Of a stretch of DNA of 35,750 bases, positions 7,183 to 15,411 are shown piece by piece. The position numbers and the translations under genes are program-made. This stretch comes from an uncultured Nitrospinota bacterium (GTDB lineage Bacteria > Nitrospinota > Nitrospinia > Nitrospinales > VA-1): positions 1-35,750 of the forward strand of contig CAJQRI010000024.1 in assembly GCA_905612265.1 (NCBI GenBank). The letters run 5' to 3'. The notes below the pieces were generated by a model. That model saw only the letters and a program-made list of their open reading frames with translations, searched no databases and was not told the origin of the DNA. How positions within the stretch are numbered: the stretch's first letter is position 1; every line of letters begins with the position of its first letter.

Positions 7183-8853
7183 TTAGTGGAGGGTTAGTTT
7201 TTTATATTTTGAGCGCCGGTTTTCTTCACGGCCGCCCAGTTCTTGTTTACGTTTTTCCTGATACTCTTCGAAATTCCCTTCGAACCATCTTACTTTGCTA
7301 TTGCCTTCAAAAACCAGAAGGTGGGTGCAGATGCGGTCGAGAAAAAAACGATCATGACTGATGACTAGAACGCATCCGCTAAAATCCAGAATAGCGTTTT
7401 CGAGATTACGTAGAGTCGTCACATCCAGGTCGTTGGTGGGTTCATCGAGGAGCAGGACATTCCCGCCTCTTCGGAGAAGTTTTGCAAGGTGGACTCGATT
7501 GCGTTCGCCGCCGGAAAGCGCACCTACTTTTTTCTGTTGATCGGGACCTTTAAAATTAAACCGTCCGACATAAGCTCTGGAAATAATTGTCTTCCCTGCG
7601 ACTTCTATATGCTCGGTGCCTCCGGTGATTTCTTCGAACACAGTTTTATCGGGACTCAGGTCGTGACGGTGTTGATCAACGTAAGAAAGTTTTACCGTGG
7701 ACCCGAGCTTGAGGGTTCCGGAATCGGGTTGTTCTTCTCCTGCGATCATTCGGAAAAGGGTGGTTTTCCCTGCACCATTTGGTCCGATCAATCCGACCAC
7801 TGCTCCGCGAGGAACCGAGAAAGTCAGGTCCTGGATAATGGGGTCATCGTAGCTTTTGCTGAGTGAGCTGACCTCAATCACTTGTTCGCCGAGTTGAGGG
7901 CCGGGAGCGATTTGGATTTCCAACGAGTTGTCTTCCACGTCTACTTTGCGAGCAGAAAGTTTTTCGTAGTCGTTGATCCGTCCTTTATTTTGTTTGCGTC
8001 GAGCGCCGGGAGTTTCCTTTAACCACTGCAATTCTTTTTCTAGACGTTTTTGCAAAGTCGAAGCGGATTTTTCTCTCTTTCTTAAAATTTCGGCTTTTTG
8101 TTCCAGCCATGAACTGTAGTTGCCTTCAAACGGTCTGCCTTTTCCACTTTCAAGTTCAAGAATCCATTTAGTGATATTGTCGAGAAAATATCGGTCATGG
8201 GTGGAGACGATGACATTGCCGGGATAATTTACGAGTGTTTCCTCCAGCCATTGCACGGTTTCGGCATCAAGATGGTTGGTGGGCTCATCGAGAAGAAGCA
8301 TGTCGGGTTTTTGCAGGAGCAGTTTACAAAGAGCGACTCGTCGGGCTTCGCCGCCTGAGAGGGTGCCGGCTTTCTGGTCGTCAGCGGGAAGCACTAGAGC
8401 ATCCATAGCTACTTCTACCTGCCGATCCAGTTCCCATCCATCTGCGGCATCAATTTGATCTTGAAGTTTGCCCATTTTTTCTAGGGCTTTTTCCATTTCG
8501 TCGTCCGACATGGGTTCGGCCATTTTTGCGCTGACTTCGTTAAACTCTTCGATCATTTTTTTTATATCACCAAAAGCCTGTTCTACATTTTCCCGGACAG
8601 TTTGTTCATCGTCCAAAACCGGTTCCTGAGGTAGGAAACCGATGGTGGTACCCTTTAAAGGCGCGGCACGGCCATCAAACTCCTGATCTTCACCCGCCAT
8701 GATTTTAAGGACGGTAGATTTCCCCGATCCGTTTTCGCCAACGATGCCAATCTTGGCGCCGTGATAAAAGCTAAGGTTGATACCACTTAGGACTTCGTTA
8801 CGTCCATAACGTTTGATAAGGTCCTGCATGGTGAAAATATATTCTCCCGCCAT
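7183..8853 (-). CDS. ettA: Energy-dependent translational throttle protein EttA (ABC-F ATPase)
   Basis: EttA binds the ribosomal E site and gates the first peptide bond according to the ATP/ADP ratio. The 556 residues match the family length. There are two ATP-binding cassettes. The first has GENGSGKST, LSGGEARRVALCKLL and LLLDEPTNHLD; the second has GPNGAGKTT, LSGGERNRVHLAKLL and LLLDEPTNDLD. Between them is the basic tRNA-contacting linker (ETPGARRKQNKGRINDYEKL). There are no membrane segments, as expected for ABC-F. The ATG at 8853 gives the standard MAGEYIFTMQDL start. The gene runs leftward and faces the cytochrome cluster tail to tail. Confidence 0.95.
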   Translation of the reverse strand: MAGEYIFTMQDLIKRYGRNEVLSGINLSFYHGAKIGIVGENGSGKSTVLKIMAGEDQEFDGRAAPLKGTTIGFLPQEPVLDDEQTVRENVEQAFGDIKKMIEEFNEVSAKMAEPMSDDEMEKALEKMGKLQDQIDAADGWELDRQVEVAMDALVLPADDQKAGTLSGGEARRVALCKLLLQKPDMLLLDEPTNHLDAETVQWLEETLVNYPGNVIVSTHDRYFLDNITKWILELESGKGRPFEGNYSSWLEQKAEILRKREKSASTLQKRLEKELQWLKETPGARRKQNKGRINDYEKLSARKVDVEDNSLEIQIAPGPQLGEQVIEVSSLSKSYDDPIIQDLTFSVPRGAVVGLIGPNGAGKTTLFRMIAGEEQPDSGTLKLGSTVKLSYVDQHRHDLSPDKTVFEEITGGTEHIEVAGKTIISRAYVGRFNFKGPDQQKKVGALSGGERNRVHLAKLLRRGGNVLLLDEPTNDLDVTTLRNLENAILDFSGCVLVISHDRFFLDRICTHLLVFEGNSKVRWFEGNFEEYQEKRKQELGGREENRRSKYKKLTLH

Positions 8854-8916
8854 AATGCCTATTCCTATGTATTGTTATGCTGATTAAATAAAAATTGAAT
8901 CCGACCTTTTAAATTT

Positions 8917-9546
8917 TCACGGTTGGATAGGTTTTCTTAATACCACAAAATCATGTTCATTGTTGAAGACCAATTTGAATCCTGTATATTCCGCCAGCCA
9001 CTGGAAGGTCTCCGAACAGTAAAAAAATATGTGGGTGGGGTCGCGTTTATAATACCAGTCTGCGAAGTCTTTGGCCGGATAAAACCGGGTCATGATCGCG
9101 AGAATGCCTCCCGGTGCTACCCGGTCGGTAATGCGGGGAATTTCTTCGGCGGGGTTTCTGAAATGCTCAAAGGTTTCTGTGGAGATGACGAGATCGTATA
9201 GTTTGTCCAAAGGTGTGTCGGGGAAAAAGTTAGGGTCATACCCATCGGCTATGATTCCCTGCCTTTCAAGCAGGCTTTTCAGGACAGGTTCATACCCACA
9301 GCCATAATCCAGAGCCGAATTAACTTCGTAGTCCTGAAGAATATCAATTTTTTTCTGAAACATCTGCACATAGCCTTCGCTCTCTAGGCTGTTTTCATGC
9401 TCCAGATAGCGTCGGACCTCTTCTTCATGAGAAATATGGAAGCTGGCAGGAACGAATATTGCCCGGCACTTTGAGCAGAACCAGTATTCCCGATCTTCTC
9501 CAGAAGTCAGGTAATGGGCTAAAAAACTGCATAATGGACAATTCAT
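8917..9546 (-). CDS. Zinc-ribbon class I methyltransferase (Methyltransf_23 type)
   Basis: This 209-residue protein begins with a treble-clef-like zinc site (CPLC near residue 3 and CSKCR near residue 26). The methyltransferase core follows: ALDYGCGYEPVL (motif I), DGYDPNFFPD, YDLVISTETFEHFRNP and VAPGGILAIMTRFYP. It is a soluble cytoplasmic enzyme with unknown substrate. The C-terminal KRDPTHIFFYCSETFQWLAE resembles proteins near glycan or tRNA modification genes. It lies just upstream of ettA on the same strand (about 63 bases apart) and diverges from efp, with which it shares a 137-base promoter region. Confidence 0.85.
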   Translation of the reverse strand: MNCPLCSFLAHYLTSGEDREYWFCSKCRAIFVPASFHISHEEEVRRYLEHENSLESEGYVQMFQKKIDILQDYEVNSALDYGCGYEPVLKSLLERQGIIADGYDPNFFPDTPLDKLYDLVISTETFEHFRNPAEEIPRITDRVAPGGILAIMTRFYPAKDFADWYYKRDPTHIFFYCSETFQWLAEYTGFKLVFNNEHDFVVLRKPIQP

Positions 9547-9591
9547 CCTGTTATCTCTCCTGAGACTTTCCGGTTGCGATTGGGATTTTCC

Positions 9592-9620
9592 TTGATTCTT
9601 ACCATATGCTCTATGATAAT
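9592..9620 (+). promoter_or_regulatory. Sigma70-type promoter for efp
   Basis: TTGATT (9592-9597), a 17-base spacer and GATAAT (9615-9620) fit a vegetative promoter, with four and five of six consensus bases. The predicted transcript would start near 9627 and leave a leader of about 57 bases before the EF-P start codon. Confidence 0.5.
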
Positions 9621-9683
9621 CATCGAGCCTAAGTGTGAAAAATTCGTTTAATACTGCTTCAATAAATTTGGGGAACTTGTCGA

Positions 9684-10256
9684 ATGGTTGCTTTTGTTAA
9701 AGGTAATGGGCTTCGTCCCGGGTATGTGGTCAAGGTTAAGGGTGATTTATATCGTGTCATGGTGACCGAACATCGCACTCCAGGAAAAGGACAGGCATCC
9801 ATGCAGGCCAAGCTTAGAAAACTAAAGGACGGAACGCAAACAGAAATGAAGTTCCGTTCCGATGAATCCGTAGAGCGCGCCGAAATGGAACAGATAGAGA
9901 TGGAATATTTATACGATGACCCTGCGGGTTTATGCTTCATGAACTGCGAAACTTATGAGCAGACGTTTCTAGATGAAAAAGTCATTGGTAATGACAAGGC
10001 ATTTCTATTGCCTAATGCCAAGGTAAAGATTGAGTTTTGTGACGACAGCCCCATCGGTGTTTCTTTCCCTGAAGCTGTGGAGCTTAAGGTAACTGATACT
10101 GAACCTCCTTTGAAAGGAGCTACCGCTTCTGGATCGGGAAAACCAGCAACGCTTGAAACCGGTCTAGTTGTGACGGTGCCGAATTTTATTCAGATAGGTG
10201 AAGTGGTGCGTGTTTCTACCACGTCGAGAGAATATTTAGAACGGGCGAAGAAATGA
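9684..10256 (+). CDS. efp: Translation elongation factor P
   Basis: EF-P rescues ribosomes stalled at polyproline stretches. The 190 residues fit the family: an N-terminal KOW-like domain (GNGLRPGYVVKVKGDLYRV), then an OB domain and a C-terminal OB domain ending TTSREYLERAKK. The tip loop reads TPGKGQA with Lys35 in the position that is modified in many species. GGGGAA lies about ten bases before the ATG. No epmA, epmB or earP gene is visible in this window. A deoxyhypusine-synthase-like gene lies 10 kb away, which makes the modification state of Lys35 an open question. A vegetative promoter sits upstream, and the gene stands alone. Confidence 0.95.
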   Translation: MVAFVKGNGLRPGYVVKVKGDLYRVMVTEHRTPGKGQASMQAKLRKLKDGTQTEMKFRSDESVERAEMEQIEMEYLYDDPAGLCFMNCETYEQTFLDEKVIGNDKAFLLPNAKVKIEFCDDSPIGVSFPEAVELKVTDTEPPLKGATASGSGKPATLETGLVVTVPNFIQIGEVVRVSTTSREYLERAKK

Positions 10257-10348
10257 TTTGGTAGCTAGGTAGACCATTGTTTCTCCGTCAGCGTATTCGA
10301 ATTTTCCTGAGTTGTATTTGCCCCAGTCTTTTTCTTCATCAATAATAT

Positions 10349-10377
10349 TTGACTTAAACCGGGGTTTTAATTAAAGT
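10349..10377 (+). promoter_or_regulatory. Candidate promoter for the tol genes
   Basis: TTGACT (10349-10354), a 17-base spacer and TAAAGT (10372-10377) lie about 90 bases before tolQ. The -35 is good and the -10 weaker. Confidence 0.4.
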
Positions 10378-10464
10378 AAAATGTTGATTTAATTAGAAAA
10401 AAATAAAATTATACCTTTTGGCGTCCTGCCTTTGGGCCTCACTTTATCCACGAAGAGGTTCCGT

Positions 10465-11226
10465 GTGCAAAATGTAATATCTGATAATCCATTAAGTTTT
10501 GTTGAATTGGTAATGCAGTCGAGTCCGATGGCCAAGGGTGTTTTATTGTTGCTCCTGATATTCTCCATTGTGTCCTGGGCAATTATTTGTAGCAAGTTCA
10601 GCACCTATCGTAGGGCGAAAAGTGAAGACGGTCGATTTTTAAAGACCTTTTCGAAGACAGAAAATCTAACCCATATTTATAACTTTGCTAAAGAGTTAAA
10701 AGTTAGCCCATTGTCTAGGGTATTCCTGACGGGTTATAGAGAACTTTATGTTTTTCAGGAGATGGCCAAGGGAGAGCGCAACAAACGTGGTGAGCCCCCA
10801 GTTGCTGGAGGGGAGATAGTGACACCCAGAGACTTGAAGGGCATCAGCCTAGCCCTCAATAAAGCTGTCAACCTGGAAGTGGGACGGCTCTCACACCGAT
10901 TGGATTTTCTCGCGACGACGGGCAGTACAACACCTTTTATTGGATTGTTCGGGACGGTTTGGGGAGTCATGCATTCTTTCCGGGCTATTGGGTTGCAGGG
11001 GACGGCCAGTATAGGAGGTGTGGCTCCTGGGATCGCGGAGGCGCTCATTGCGACCGCTGCGGGGCTAGTGGCGGCAATTCCGGCGGTTATTTTCTTCAAT
11101 TACTTCAATAATAAAATCGCACTCTTTACATCCGTCATGGATGATTTTTCGCTGGATTTTGCATATATGGCGGAAAAAAATTTCGTGCGAGAATCGGTGG
11201 AAGAAAAACCGTTCGATCTTTCTTGA
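10465..11226 (+). CDS. tolQ: TolQ/ExbB-type proton channel subunit
   Basis: TolQ forms, with TolR, the inner-membrane motor that uses the proton gradient to energise TolA. The GTG at 10465 has AAGAGG six bases upstream and is preferred over an in-frame TTG at 10432. The product has 253 residues. It has an N-terminal membrane helix (GVLLLLLIFSIVSWAIIC), a cytoplasmic loop and two C-terminal helices, with the family motifs TPFIGLFGTVWGVMHSF and GIAEALIATAAGLVAAIPAV. The following genes encode TolR, TolA and TolB in the standard order, which distinguishes it from ExbB. The loop region around residues 100-125 (KGERNKRGEPPVAGGEIVTP) is somewhat longer than in E. coli. Confidence 0.92.
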   Translation: MQNVISDNPLSFVELVMQSSPMAKGVLLLLLIFSIVSWAIICSKFSTYRRAKSEDGRFLKTFSKTENLTHIYNFAKELKVSPLSRVFLTGYRELYVFQEMAKGERNKRGEPPVAGGEIVTPRDLKGISLALNKAVNLEVGRLSHRLDFLATTGSTTPFIGLFGTVWGVMHSFRAIGLQGTASIGGVAPGIAEALIATAAGLVAAIPAVIFFNYFNNKIALFTSVMDDFSLDFAYMAEKNFVRESVEEKPFDLS

Positions 11227-11260
11227 CCGGTACTTTTCCCAGCCCTGAAAAAAAACGTTT

Positions 11261-11662
11261 ATGTTAAAGCAAAGAAGACCATTTCTGGCTGAGATTAATG
11301 TGACGCCCTTTGTGGATGTCATGCTGGTGTTGCTGGTTATTTTCATGATAACAGCACCCCTGATGCAACACGGTATGGAAGTCCAGCTTCCTAAAGAATC
11401 GATCGCCCCGATCAGCGTTAAAGAAATCCCGACCATTACTTTAAAGAGCAGTAAAAAAATATTCTGGAAGAAAGAGGAACTGACGAACCTAATGGGTTTA
11501 ACCCGTAAGGTCGAGCAGTATATCGAAGCTAATAAGGGCGGTGGAGTCTATCTCCGGGCGGACAAAACGCTGGACTATGGTTTTGTCATGCACGTCTTAT
11601 CCACGGTTAAGCAGGCCGGTGTACAAAATATTGGGATGGTGACAGAACCTTCACAGTCATGA
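11261..11662 (+). CDS. tolR: TolR/ExbD-type proton channel subunit
   Basis: This 133-residue protein has one N-terminal membrane helix preceded by INVTPFVDVMLVLLVIFM, whose Asp is the conserved proton-path residue. A periplasmic ferredoxin-like domain follows, with VYLRADKTLDYGFVM. It pairs with TolQ upstream (34 bases apart). The stop overlaps the start of the next gene in an ATGA (11659-11662), implying coupled translation of TolR and TolA. Confidence 0.93.
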   Translation: MLKQRRPFLAEINVTPFVDVMLVLLVIFMITAPLMQHGMEVQLPKESIAPISVKEIPTITLKSSKKIFWKKEELTNLMGLTRKVEQYIEANKGGGVYLRADKTLDYGFVMHVLSTVKQAGVQNIGMVTEPSQS

Positions 11663-12924
11663 GAGTCAAGTTTTCCCCATCTATTGACTTTAACCAGATG
11701 CTTGTGTTTTCTGTTTTTTGGCATCTTCTGCTTTTGACTGTTGTATTGTTTCTTCCCAAGCCCAGTTTTACTGACACAACAGTCGTCCCTGCATTTATGG
11801 TGAATCTGGTCAGCGAACCGATGGGTTCTACAGCACCTAAGCCAAAACGTTCGAAACCTTCTGTAAAAGTTGAAAAGTCCAAGATTAAGAAGTTGAGTCA
11901 AAAGGCTCTGGCCTTAAAGAGAACTATGGTTTCCAAACCTACTGCGGTGAAAGAGGTTTCCAGGTCTAAAGGAATTCTTGAAGAGCTGAATAAGCTGGAA
12001 ACAAATAAGGTTCTTCCGTCGAAAAAAAAAATGATGGCAGAGTTGGACCAGCTGGCGCGGTTGGAAAAGTCTAAGCCTCTTGCGAGTAAGCCGATAAAGA
12101 AGAAAACCGTTGCCGAGGAGACTTTTCGGGAATTGGAGGCTTTGAAAAATAAAAGGATAGATGAGATAAAGGCTGTTGCGCCTGTTCCCCTGCAGGAAGA
12201 TATTCTGAAGAATTTTGAAGAACTTAAAATGGAAGAAAGTCTTCTCGAAACACCACAAAAAGAAGTTTCCGTTGAGAAGCAGCAAAAACAGGAGCCCGAA
12301 AAAATAGTGAATGAAAAAACTAAAGCTCCTGAAGTGGATTTGTTGAAAGAACTACAACAGTTGGTTAAGTTGGATGCTACACCTGTTCCCGAAGTGGAAG
12401 CGGTAAAACCCCAGAAAAGCACGCAGAAGAGCAGTGAATCTTTCGAATCCATTGCTGAAAAATTTGGTTCGTTATCGGTGGATTCAGAGCCGGTGAAAGT
12501 AGAGGTCTCCAGTGCCAAAATCGACTCTACCAGCTTTCAAAGTAAACTGCGTTCCTTGCCCAAAACTACCCATATTCCATCAGAATCGGGGGCAGGGGAC
12601 TCTTATGTGTTTTCGGAAAAAGAGGGCGTTCCCGGCTCAGATATACAATCGTTATATGTGGGCATGATTCAGGAAAGAATTTATAAAAACTGGAGGGAAC
12701 CTTTAGCCGAAGAACATAATCAGGAAACGGTGGTGTCATTTTTTATTTTTCCCCATGGAAATATTGATAAGCCTTTTGTCAAAAAAAGCTCCGGAGTGGA
12801 GGCCTTGGATACATTGGCCGTCAGGGCGATACTGGATTCAGTGCCCTTCCCTGAGTTCCCTCAGGAGTTAAAGTTGTCTAACCTTAATATAAATATATAC
12901 TTTAAATATGTTCCAAAAGACTAG
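11659..12924 (+). CDS. tolA: TolA/TonB-type envelope-spanning protein
   Basis: TolA links the TolQR motor to TolB and Pal across the periplasm. The 421 residues show a single N-terminal membrane helix (MLVFSVFWHLLLLTVVLFLP). A long Lys/Glu-rich, probably helical region spans about 55-310, with repeated short patterns such as ELNKLE, ELDQLARLEK and ELEALKNK. A C-terminal TonB/TolA-like domain follows (YVGMIQERIYKNWREPL, then VVSFFIFPHGNI and LDTLAVRAILDSVPFP). The central region is rich in Lys, Glu, Val and Pro, not the Ala/Lys-rich pattern of E. coli TolA, so it has diverged strongly in sequence. Identity rests on position, architecture and the C-terminal domain. Confidence 0.88.
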   Translation: MRVKFSPSIDFNQMLVFSVFWHLLLLTVVLFLPKPSFTDTTVVPAFMVNLVSEPMGSTAPKPKRSKPSVKVEKSKIKKLSQKALALKRTMVSKPTAVKEVSRSKGILEELNKLETNKVLPSKKKMMAELDQLARLEKSKPLASKPIKKKTVAEETFRELEALKNKRIDEIKAVAPVPLQEDILKNFEELKMEESLLETPQKEVSVEKQQKQEPEKIVNEKTKAPEVDLLKELQQLVKLDATPVPEVEAVKPQKSTQKSSESFESIAEKFGSLSVDSEPVKVEVSSAKIDSTSFQSKLRSLPKTTHIPSESGAGDSYVFSEKEGVPGSDIQSLYVGMIQERIYKNWREPLAEEHNQETVVSFFIFPHGNIDKPFVKKSSGVEALDTLAVRAILDSVPFPEFPQELKLSNLNINIYFKYVPKD

Positions 12925-14251
12925 TAAATCCGGTTTCTATTTACTTCTGGTATTAATGGTTTTCGTGTTGCTTCAGGCCCGTGCTGGTTCGGCCGATCCT
13001 CCTGTTAGTATTGGCCTAGAACTGGCAACACAGAAAAAAGTGACCCTGGCGATTGCGGACTTCGTTGTTAAGGGTGTGGATGTTATGGGAATTGCCAAAG
13101 AAGCTAAAAAGATTCTGAAAAAGGACTTGATGCTTTCTGAATGGTTTTCTCCTCTTGAAGAGCCGGTGTTTGAGGAACTGGAGAAAATGGAACATTCAAG
13201 CTCTAAAGTGGACTACCGAAGCTGGCGCCAGGTGGGCGCCCAGTGGATTATTAAAACAGAATACAGTGTGGTGGCAAACGGAAAGGGCCAGAGTTTGACT
13301 TTTCGACTTTATGATGCTGTGAACAAACGGTTCCTTCTTGGCAAGCGTTATAGATCTTCGCGAGAATTGCTGCGAAAAACCATACACCGTTTTGCCGATG
13401 AAGTGGTCATGCAGTTGACGGGAAAACGTGGCATCTCCCAAACCCAGATTGCTTTTCTAATGCAGGAAAGTGGAGGTAAGGAAATCTACCTGATAGATTT
13501 TGACGGACACAACCTGAGGCAAGTGACCCACGACGATACAGTGAATCTCAGCCCAGCCTGGTCGCCAGATGCTAAATGGATTATGTATACTTCGTACGCA
13601 GCGCGTAACCCAGATTTGATCATGATCGATACGTCCGGGCAACAAAGACAGACTATCCACCGTCTTCCCGGTTTGAATGCCGCACCGGCTTGGTCTCCAG
13701 ATATGCAGAGTATTGCCCTGGTGCTAAGCAGGGACCAGAATTCCGAAGTTTATATTTTGAATAAAGATCGCCAACTGGAACGTTTAACCCGGCATTTTAA
13801 TATTGATACATCCCCAACCTGGTCCCCAGATGGAAAAAAAATTGCCTTCACTTCTGACCGTTCAGGAACCGGAGCTCCGCAAATTTATATAATGGATTCT
13901 GTCAAAGGTGACCGGTCGCAGGTAACTCGCATCTCTTTTGGTTCTGGTTATAACGACAACCCGGCCTGGTCCCCCAATGGAGATAAAATTGCCTACACGT
14001 CAAGGGAGAAAAGAAAATTTCAAATCAGAATATATGATTTAAACACGCATAAGAGCGAACTCTTGACTTCGGGTTTTGGAAGTTCTGAACAGCCTAGCTG
14101 GTCTCCCGATGGCCGATTCATCATATATCGCAAGAGAGAGAATGATAGATTCAACCTATTCATCCAAAAGTTGGGAAGTGGCGAGGCGAGGCAATTGACT
14201 TTCTCCGGTAAGGGGCACAGCCCCGCATGGTCACCCTACTCCATAAACTAA
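12908..14251 (+). CDS. tolB: Tol-Pal system beta-propeller protein TolB
   Basis: TolB is a periplasmic protein that moves between TolA and Pal at the outer membrane. The 447 residues fit. There is an N-terminal signal peptide (GFYLLLVLMVFVLLQARAGSA), then the TolB N-terminal domain (KVTLAIADFVVKG), then a propeller with six WSPD-type blades (SPAWSPDAKW, APAWSPDMQS, SPTWSPDGKK, NPAWSPNGDK, QPSWSPDGRF, SPAWSPYS). The start lies 17 bases inside the end of tolA, in another frame, which is a strong coupling signal. Pal is encoded downstream after a 318-base gap. Confidence 0.95.
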   Translation: MFQKTSKSGFYLLLVLMVFVLLQARAGSADPPVSIGLELATQKKVTLAIADFVVKGVDVMGIAKEAKKILKKDLMLSEWFSPLEEPVFEELEKMEHSSSKVDYRSWRQVGAQWIIKTEYSVVANGKGQSLTFRLYDAVNKRFLLGKRYRSSRELLRKTIHRFADEVVMQLTGKRGISQTQIAFLMQESGGKEIYLIDFDGHNLRQVTHDDTVNLSPAWSPDAKWIMYTSYAARNPDLIMIDTSGQQRQTIHRLPGLNAAPAWSPDMQSIALVLSRDQNSEVYILNKDRQLERLTRHFNIDTSPTWSPDGKKIAFTSDRSGTGAPQIYIMDSVKGDRSQVTRISFGSGYNDNPAWSPNGDKIAYTSREKRKFQIRIYDLNTHKSELLTSGFGSSEQPSWSPDGRFIIYRKRENDRFNLFIQKLGSGEARQLTFSGKGHSPAWSPYSIN

Positions 14252-14569
14252 TCAACGCTTCGGGTAAAAAATAAATTTAAGGGTTGTCAACGGAAGAATT
14301 TTGCCATAGTATTTCAATGCCCCGATTTAAGGTTTTAATGTTTTAAAAAAACTACAGATTATCTTAGTTTATAAAGAAATCACCGTAGTACCTATAATTT
14401 TGTTGTAATTTTAATATAATTATAGGATGATAAGTCTATACAAAATATTTTAAGCGCAATAGAATCTGAAGCTTAGTTCCACTTTGTAATTACAAGGGAA
14501 TATAGTTTGCAGAAAAAAACTATTTGAATTAATAATATTGGGGAAACTATTCTTAAGGCGAGGACTATT
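14252..14569 (+). other. AT-rich gap between tolB and pal
   Basis: No gene is visible. The stretch is AT-rich and includes one good promoter, annotated separately, and a long leader before pal. The gap means pal probably has its own transcript in addition to any read-through from the tol genes. Confidence 0.5.
14284..14312 (+). promoter_or_regulatory. Sigma70-type promoter upstream of pal
   Basis: TTGTCA (14284-14289), a 17-base spacer and TAGTAT (14307-14312) match the vegetative consensus at five and four of six positions. It would give a leader of about 250 bases before pal, which is long. Confidence 0.4.
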
Positions 14570-15274
14570 ATGAGAACTATTAAGGCGATCATCATCGCAA
14601 TTTTTTGTATTTTTTTAACAACGGCTTGTTCTAAAAAGATAATGCCGCCGGAAATCGAAGTCGCTGGGAGTGTAAGTGAAGAAACAGATTTCACGACATC
14701 TTCATCACCAGAGCCTGACTTTGGTGGTTCAGGCGGACCGGGATCTTCTGGTTGGTTCAGTGAAGAACCTGTTTTGGAAAATGGTAACTCTGCATCTTCA
14801 GGTCAAGGAAACAACAAAGGAAACAACAGTAGCGGTTCTTTTAAATCTAATCCATTTGGGAACTCTAACTCATCGGGTGGCAATTCTGGTTCATCAGAAT
14901 CAGGCATTCAGGAGTCTCGAGTGCGATCGTTCAAGGTTTCGACCAGTTTGAAAGATATTCATTTCAAATTTGATAAATATGACCTAGACAGTGACTCAAA
15001 GCGGATTCTCCAAGGAAATGCCGAATTTCTAAAAAGCAATCAAGGTCTGCATGTAGAAATTCAGGGTCATAGTGATGAGAGAGGCACCAACAATTACAAT
15101 ATTGCTCTGGGTGAGCGTCGTGCTCATTCCACCAAAAAATATTTGGTGTCTCAGGGTGTCGACTCAAGCAATGTACATGTAATAAGCTATGGCGAAGAGA
15201 AGCCTTTCTGCTTTAGCAGTGGCGAAACTTGCTGGTTCCAGAATCGACGGGCACATTTTATGGTTTCAAAATAA
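14570..15274 (+). CDS. pal: Peptidoglycan-associated lipoprotein Pal
   Basis: Pal tethers the outer membrane to peptidoglycan and binds TolB. The 234 residues start with a lipoprotein signal ending in the lipobox LTTAC (Cys20), with Ser next, consistent with outer-membrane sorting. Residues about 40-115 form a Gly/Ser/Asn-rich linker that is much longer than in E. coli Pal. The OmpA-like domain follows, with IHFKFDKYDLDSDSKR, IQGHSDERGTNNYNIALGE and the terminal NRRAHFMV. Two cysteines near the end (PFCFSSGETCW) could form a disulfide, as seen in deltaproteobacterial Pal proteins. GGCGAGG lies shortly before the ATG. A strong terminator follows the gene. Confidence 0.95.
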   Translation: MRTIKAIIIAIFCIFLTTACSKKIMPPEIEVAGSVSEETDFTTSSSPEPDFGGSGGPGSSGWFSEEPVLENGNSASSGQGNNKGNNSSGSFKSNPFGNSNSSGGNSGSSESGIQESRVRSFKVSTSLKDIHFKFDKYDLDSDSKRILQGNAEFLKSNQGLHVEIQGHSDERGTNNYNIALGERRAHSTKKYLVSQGVDSSNVHVISYGEEKPFCFSSGETCWFQNRRAHFMVSK

Positions 15275-15321
15275 CCACTGTCTGTTTCTAACGGTTCATG
15301 TTGGAATCGTATATAATAATG

Positions 15322-15358
15322 CCGCGTCGGGGATTCGTTCCCGGTGCGGTTTTTTTTT
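15322..15358 (+). terminator. Rho-independent terminator after pal
   Basis: CCGCGTCGGG (15322-15331) pairs over ten positions with CCCGGTGCGG (15340-15349), including two G-U pairs, around an eight-base loop. A run of nine T follows (15350-15358). This is the clearest terminator in the window and separates pal from the next gene. Confidence 0.9.
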
Positions 15359-15411
15359 GATAAAAGAATTCTTCAATCAATAATACAGGTTTTTAACGAA
15401 AGAGCGGATCC

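Noticed and set aside
10432-10464. Earlier TTG start for tolQ
   Set aside because: The GTG at 10465 has a well-placed AAGAGG, and the extra residues are not part of the family.
11898-12518. Long leftward open frame opposite tolA
   Set aside because: It is the antisense shadow of the Lys/Glu-rich tolA stalk, is Ser/Phe-rich as expected for such a shadow, and has no family match.
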